A stretch of DNA of 42,878 nt from contig PLLE01000020.1 in NCBI GenBank assembly GCA_003141245.1, positions 110,091 through 152,968 of the forward strand, in the 5' to 3' direction. A model generated the notes under the pieces. It saw only the letters and a list, made by a program, of their open reading frames with translations. It was not told the DNA's origin and made no database searches. This document shows positions 40,590 to 42,878 of the stretch, one piece after another. The position numbers were made by a program, and so were the translations under genes. The DNA comes from Chloroflexota bacterium (GTDB lineage Bacteria > Chloroflexota > Limnocylindria > Limnocylindrales > CSP1-4). Each line of letters starts with the position of its first letter. Positions within the stretch are counted from its first letter, which is position 1.

Positions 40590-40765
40590 GCCACTTGCTA
40601 ACCCGGGTAGCAGGAGGCCGAATTCGGAGGCCGGCGTGGCCGTCGCCGGCGCTCGGAACGGTGCCGGAGCGGCCGTTGCCACGCTTGGGATCGCGCCGTC
40701 GGCCTCGTGCGGGCAGCTTGCCGGCCGCGATTCCTGGCCGCGTGCTATCCCGGTTAGCAGATGGC
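40590..40765. repeat. Intergenic element bounded by 30-bp imperfect inverted repeats
   Basis: Positions 40590-40619 and the complement of 40736-40765 agree at 24 of 30 positions. The core of each is itself palindromic (TGCTAACCCGGGTAGCA at 40596-40612; TGCTATCCCGGTTAGCA at 40743-40759). The 176-bp unit has no convincing ORF and no target-site duplication that I can see. It resembles a miniature transposable or REP-like element. It fills most of the 313-bp gap 40516-40828. Confidence 0.55.
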
Positions 40766-40791
40766 AAGAATGGTGCCGGCCGCTCGAAGGC

Positions 40792-40827
40792 GGGGCCAAG
40801 GTCGGGGCCAGGGACGGGGCCAGGGAC
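40792..40827. repeat. 12-bp tandem repeat, three copies, abutting the ldh stop
   Basis: GGGGCCAAGGTC (40792-40803) is followed by two copies of GGGGCCAGGGAC (40804-40827), ending one base before the LDH stop codon. In the LDH frame beyond the stop they would read (R-P-W-P)n. Confidence 0.8.
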
Positions 40828-40828
40828 G

Positions 40829-41905
40829 CTAGGCCGGCCCGGTCGACTTCGCCAGCGACTCGATCGTCTCGCGCAGGACCGCTGCGGATTTCCGGACGCC
40901 GCGCGCCTCGTGCGGGCTCAGGTCCAGGCGCAGAACCCGCTCGATGCCGCGCCGGCTCACGACCGTGGGCAGGCTCAGGCAGACGTCGTCGATGCCGTAG
41001 TAATCCGTGACCAGGCTGGAGATCGAAAGGACCGTGTTCTGGTCGCGCAGGATCGCCTCGGTGATCCGCATCAAGCCCGCGGCCACGGCGTAGTAACTGG
41101 CGCCCTTGCGGCTGATGATCTCGTACGCGGCGTCGCGGGTCTGGCGGAAGATTCGCTCCATCGTGTCGGGGCTGAGCGGGATCCCGTTCTCCGCGCAGAA
41201 GGACGGCAGGCGCATCCCCGCCACGTTGGCGAGCGACCAGACCGGTACCTCGCTGTCGCCGTGCTCGCCGATGATGTAAGCGTGGACGCTGCGCGGGTCC
41301 ACGCCCAGGTGCTCGCTGAGCATGTAGCGGAAGCGAGCCGTGTCCAGGATCGTGCCCGAACCGAAGACGCGGTGCGATGGTAGTCCGGCCAGCTCGAGAG
41401 TGATGTATGTCAGAACGTCGACCGGGTTGGTGGCGACGACGATGATCCCTTCCGGGTTGGCCTCGGCGACACGGGGCACGATCTGTCCGAAGATGGCCGC
41501 GTTGCGCTTCACCAGGTCCAGGCGCGTTTCGCCCGGCTTCTGACCGGCGCCCGCCGCGATGACGGTTATGGCCGCCCCCTCGCAGTCGGCGTAATCGCCG
41601 GTGCAGATCTTCGTCGGATGCGCGAATGGGACGGCGTGGTTGAGGTCCATCGCCTCGCCTTCCGCACGCTCGCGGTTGAGGTCGACGAGGACGATCTCCG
41701 ACGCGATTCCGGAGAGCAGCAGCGTGTAGGCGAAGGTCGAGCCGACCAAACCGACTCCTACGATGGCGATCTTCGTCGGCCGACTGGTCTGGTAGTCGGG
41801 CTCGCGGGCCATCGAAGGCTCGCCTGTGGGGCGACGCGTACGAGTGACGGGGCGCTTCTGGGAATCGGCGAGGTGGTCCGACGTGGGCTTTTCCGTGGCG
41901 CTCAT
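40829..41905 (-). CDS. ldh: L-lactate dehydrogenase
   Basis: It interconverts pyruvate and L-lactate with NADH in fermentation or lactate use. The 358-aa product has the Rossmann motif GVGLVG (50-55), NAD-specific VLVDLN with Asp75, the substrate loop GQKPGETR with Q122 (Gln at this place marks lactate, Arg would mark malate) and R128, R191 in LDTARFR and catalytic H215 in GEHGDSE. Residues 1-40 are an extra polar tail. Translation may start at ATG 41905, where CACGAT lies 6 nt upstream, or at the internal ATG 41812 (residue 32), which gives the usual LDH length. No other fermentation gene is adjacent. Confidence 0.92.
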   Translation of the reverse strand: MSATEKPTSDHLADSQKRPVTRTRRPTGEPSMAREPDYQTSRPTKIAIVGVGLVGSTFAYTLLLSGIASEIVLVDLNRERAEGEAMDLNHAVPFAHPTKICTGDYADCEGAAITVIAAGAGQKPGETRLDLVKRNAAIFGQIVPRVAEANPEGIIVVATNPVDVLTYITLELAGLPSHRVFGSGTILDTARFRYMLSEHLGVDPRSVHAYIIGEHGDSEVPVWSLANVAGMRLPSFCAENGIPLSPDTMERIFRQTRDAAYEIISRKGASYYAVAAGLMRITEAILRDQNTVLSISSLVTDYYGIDDVCLSLPTVVSRRGIERVLRLDLSPHEARGVRKSAAVLRETIESLAKSTGPA

Positions 41906-42111
41906 GGCGCCATCGTGACACGCCTGAGCCGATACGGCTCGCCGAGATTTGCGATTGATCGCTGAGCGCGACTGAGCGGCCGGGGCTGTTGTGGCGGTCG
42001 GCGCTAGCTAGCCGGCACCCCGACCGACCTACTTCATCGTCGGTGAGGGCCAGCGTCCCCCGCATGAGGTCGCCGAAACGCGCGTCGCAACCCGGAGGCC
42101 ACGACTACTCC

Positions 42112-42878
42112 CTATCCCGCCTCGTCCAGCAACTGACCATCCGGCCCCAGCAGCTGCAGGACCATCGGGACCACGCCCATGGCGTGACTGGCGCAGCTGA
42201 GGCAAGGGTCGTAGGCACGGATCACGGCAGAGACGCGGTTGAGGGCGCCTTCCTGGATACGGTTGCCGTCGACGAACCGCTTGGCCACCTGCAGGATGCC
42301 GCGGCTGATGGCGAGGTTGTTGTGGCCGGTGGCAACGATCAGGTTGGCCCAGGTGATAGCGCCGTTTTCGTCCACCTTGTAGTGGTGGATGAGCGTGCCG
42401 CGCGGGGCCTCGATGACGCCGGTGCCCTCGAGGTTGTTGACGCCCGCATAGGCGCGGACCTTGGTCCCGAGGATAGCCGGGTCGTCGAGCAGCTCCCGCA
42501 TGCGCTCGAGGCCGTACAGGGCCTCGATGAGACGCGCGTAGTGGTAGTGGAAGCCGCTTTGGACGATGCGGCCGAGACGCTGGCGATACTCTTCAAGCTC
42601 CGTGTCGGCCTCCGGCGTGCCGCAGCGGTCGGCGACATTGAGGCGCGCGAGCGGGCCGACGCGGTAGATGCCATCGGGGTAGCCGACGGGCTTGTAGTAC
42701 GGCGCCTTCATGTAGGAGTCCGGGAGCGTCGCCTCGCCGATGTAGGCCGCGTAGTCGTCGGGCTTGACCTGGTCGGCGACGATGCTGCCGTCAGGGCCGA
42801 CGAAGCGCAGGTTTCCGTCGTAAAGCCGCAGCGAGCCGCCCGGCCCGACGAGGCCGCAGTACATCGTGGGGAAGTTCG
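42112..42878 (-). CDS. [NiFe]-hydrogenase large subunit, 3' part (window edge)
   Basis: The frame is open to the window end, so only about the last 255 residues are present. They contain the second Ni-Fe ligand motif DPCLSCASHAMG near the C-terminus, followed by a 20-residue tail (VVPMVLQLLGPDGQLLDEAG) of the kind removed by a maturation endopeptidase after the His. GTLIHHYKVDENGAITWANL and VATGHNNLAISRGI are typical of cytosolic group 3 (MvhA/HoxH/sulfhydrogenase alpha-type) enzymes. The small subunit and diaphorase should lie further right, upstream in transcription. The exact subgroup cannot be fixed. The 206-bp gap to ldh shows nothing clear. Confidence 0.9.
   Translation of the reverse strand, partial: NFPTMYCGLVGPGGSLRLYDGNLRFVGPDGSIVADQVKPDDYAAYIGEATLPDSYMKAPYYKPVGYPDGIYRVGPLARLNVADRCGTPEADTELEEYRQRLGRIVQSGFHYHYARLIEALYGLERMRELLDDPAILGTKVRAYAGVNNLEGTGVIEAPRGTLIHHYKVDENGAITWANLIVATGHNNLAISRGILQVAKRFVDGNRIQEGALNRVSAVIRAYDPCLSCASHAMGVVPMVLQLLGPDGQLLDEAG

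Noticed and set aside
40587-42065. Long minus-strand open frame of 492 codons over ldh
   Set aside because: It overlaps the well-supported ldh in another frame, is rich in Arg, Gly and His as GC-rich shadow frames are, and shows no motif.

Overview
The window is GC-rich bacterial chromosome, densely coded, with many 4-bp ATGA/GTGA overlaps. There is no LPS machinery; instead there is a LytR-CpsA-Psr (LCP) protein, a WecA-like initiating sugar-phosphate transferase, a Wzx-type flippase, SatD, ThyX, a MgtE-like/Nramp pair, and many apparently leaderless promoters. This fits a Chloroflexota lineage (Limnocylindria-like) best, with an actinobacterial relative as the alternative. The assignment is inference, because no rRNA or other phylogenetic marker is present. 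I saw no tRNA, rRNA, CRISPR array or intact transposase.

Layout. 1-3854: a fatty-acid synthesis operon (fabF, accB, fabH, fabG) with every junction overlapping by 4 bp, preceded by the tail of an unknown gene. 4078-15920: a cell-surface glycan region: LCP ligase, nucleotide-sugar dehydrogenase, WecA-like transferase and a sugar epimerase/dehydratase on the plus strand, a minus-strand glycosyltransferase/epimerase pair, then a plus-strand operon of glycosyltransferase, flippase and glycosyltransferase preceded by a possible leader peptide. 15950-18744: a minus-strand metal-transport operon in which an MgtE-type sensor without membrane domain is translationally coupled to a divergent Nramp permease, behind a good promoter and a roughly 200-nt structured leader. 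18875-26497: GGDEF protein, PolX, a polytopic membrane protein, a TPR protein and an acyltransferase-3/SGNH protein. 26560-29412: a 950-aa protein that looks like a degenerate DNA methylase fused to a PD-(D/E)XK-like domain; this is the best candidate for an undescribed system. 29497-33294: a DUF885 metallopeptidase and a coupled aminotransferase/ankyrin pair. 33714-37896: IclR regulator, MscS channel, and an orphan CpaE/MinD-like ATPase paired with a coiled-coil protein. 38188-42878: ThyX, SatD, a small barrel-like protein, an intergenic element with 30-bp inverted repeats, L-lactate dehydrogenase and the 3' part of a [NiFe]-hydrogenase large subunit.

How genes work together. The sugar dehydrogenase, epimerases, WecA homologue, glycosyltransferases, flippase and LCP protein form a plausible route from nucleotide sugar through lipid-linked glycan to export and wall attachment. 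The OafA-like acyltransferase may decorate such glycans. The regulatory style of the window is notable: at least six genes have a TANNNT-like hexamer exactly 6-7 nt before the start codon, which implies leaderless mRNAs. The metal operon and several others instead use -35/-10 promoters, leaders and Shine-Dalgarno (SD) sites.
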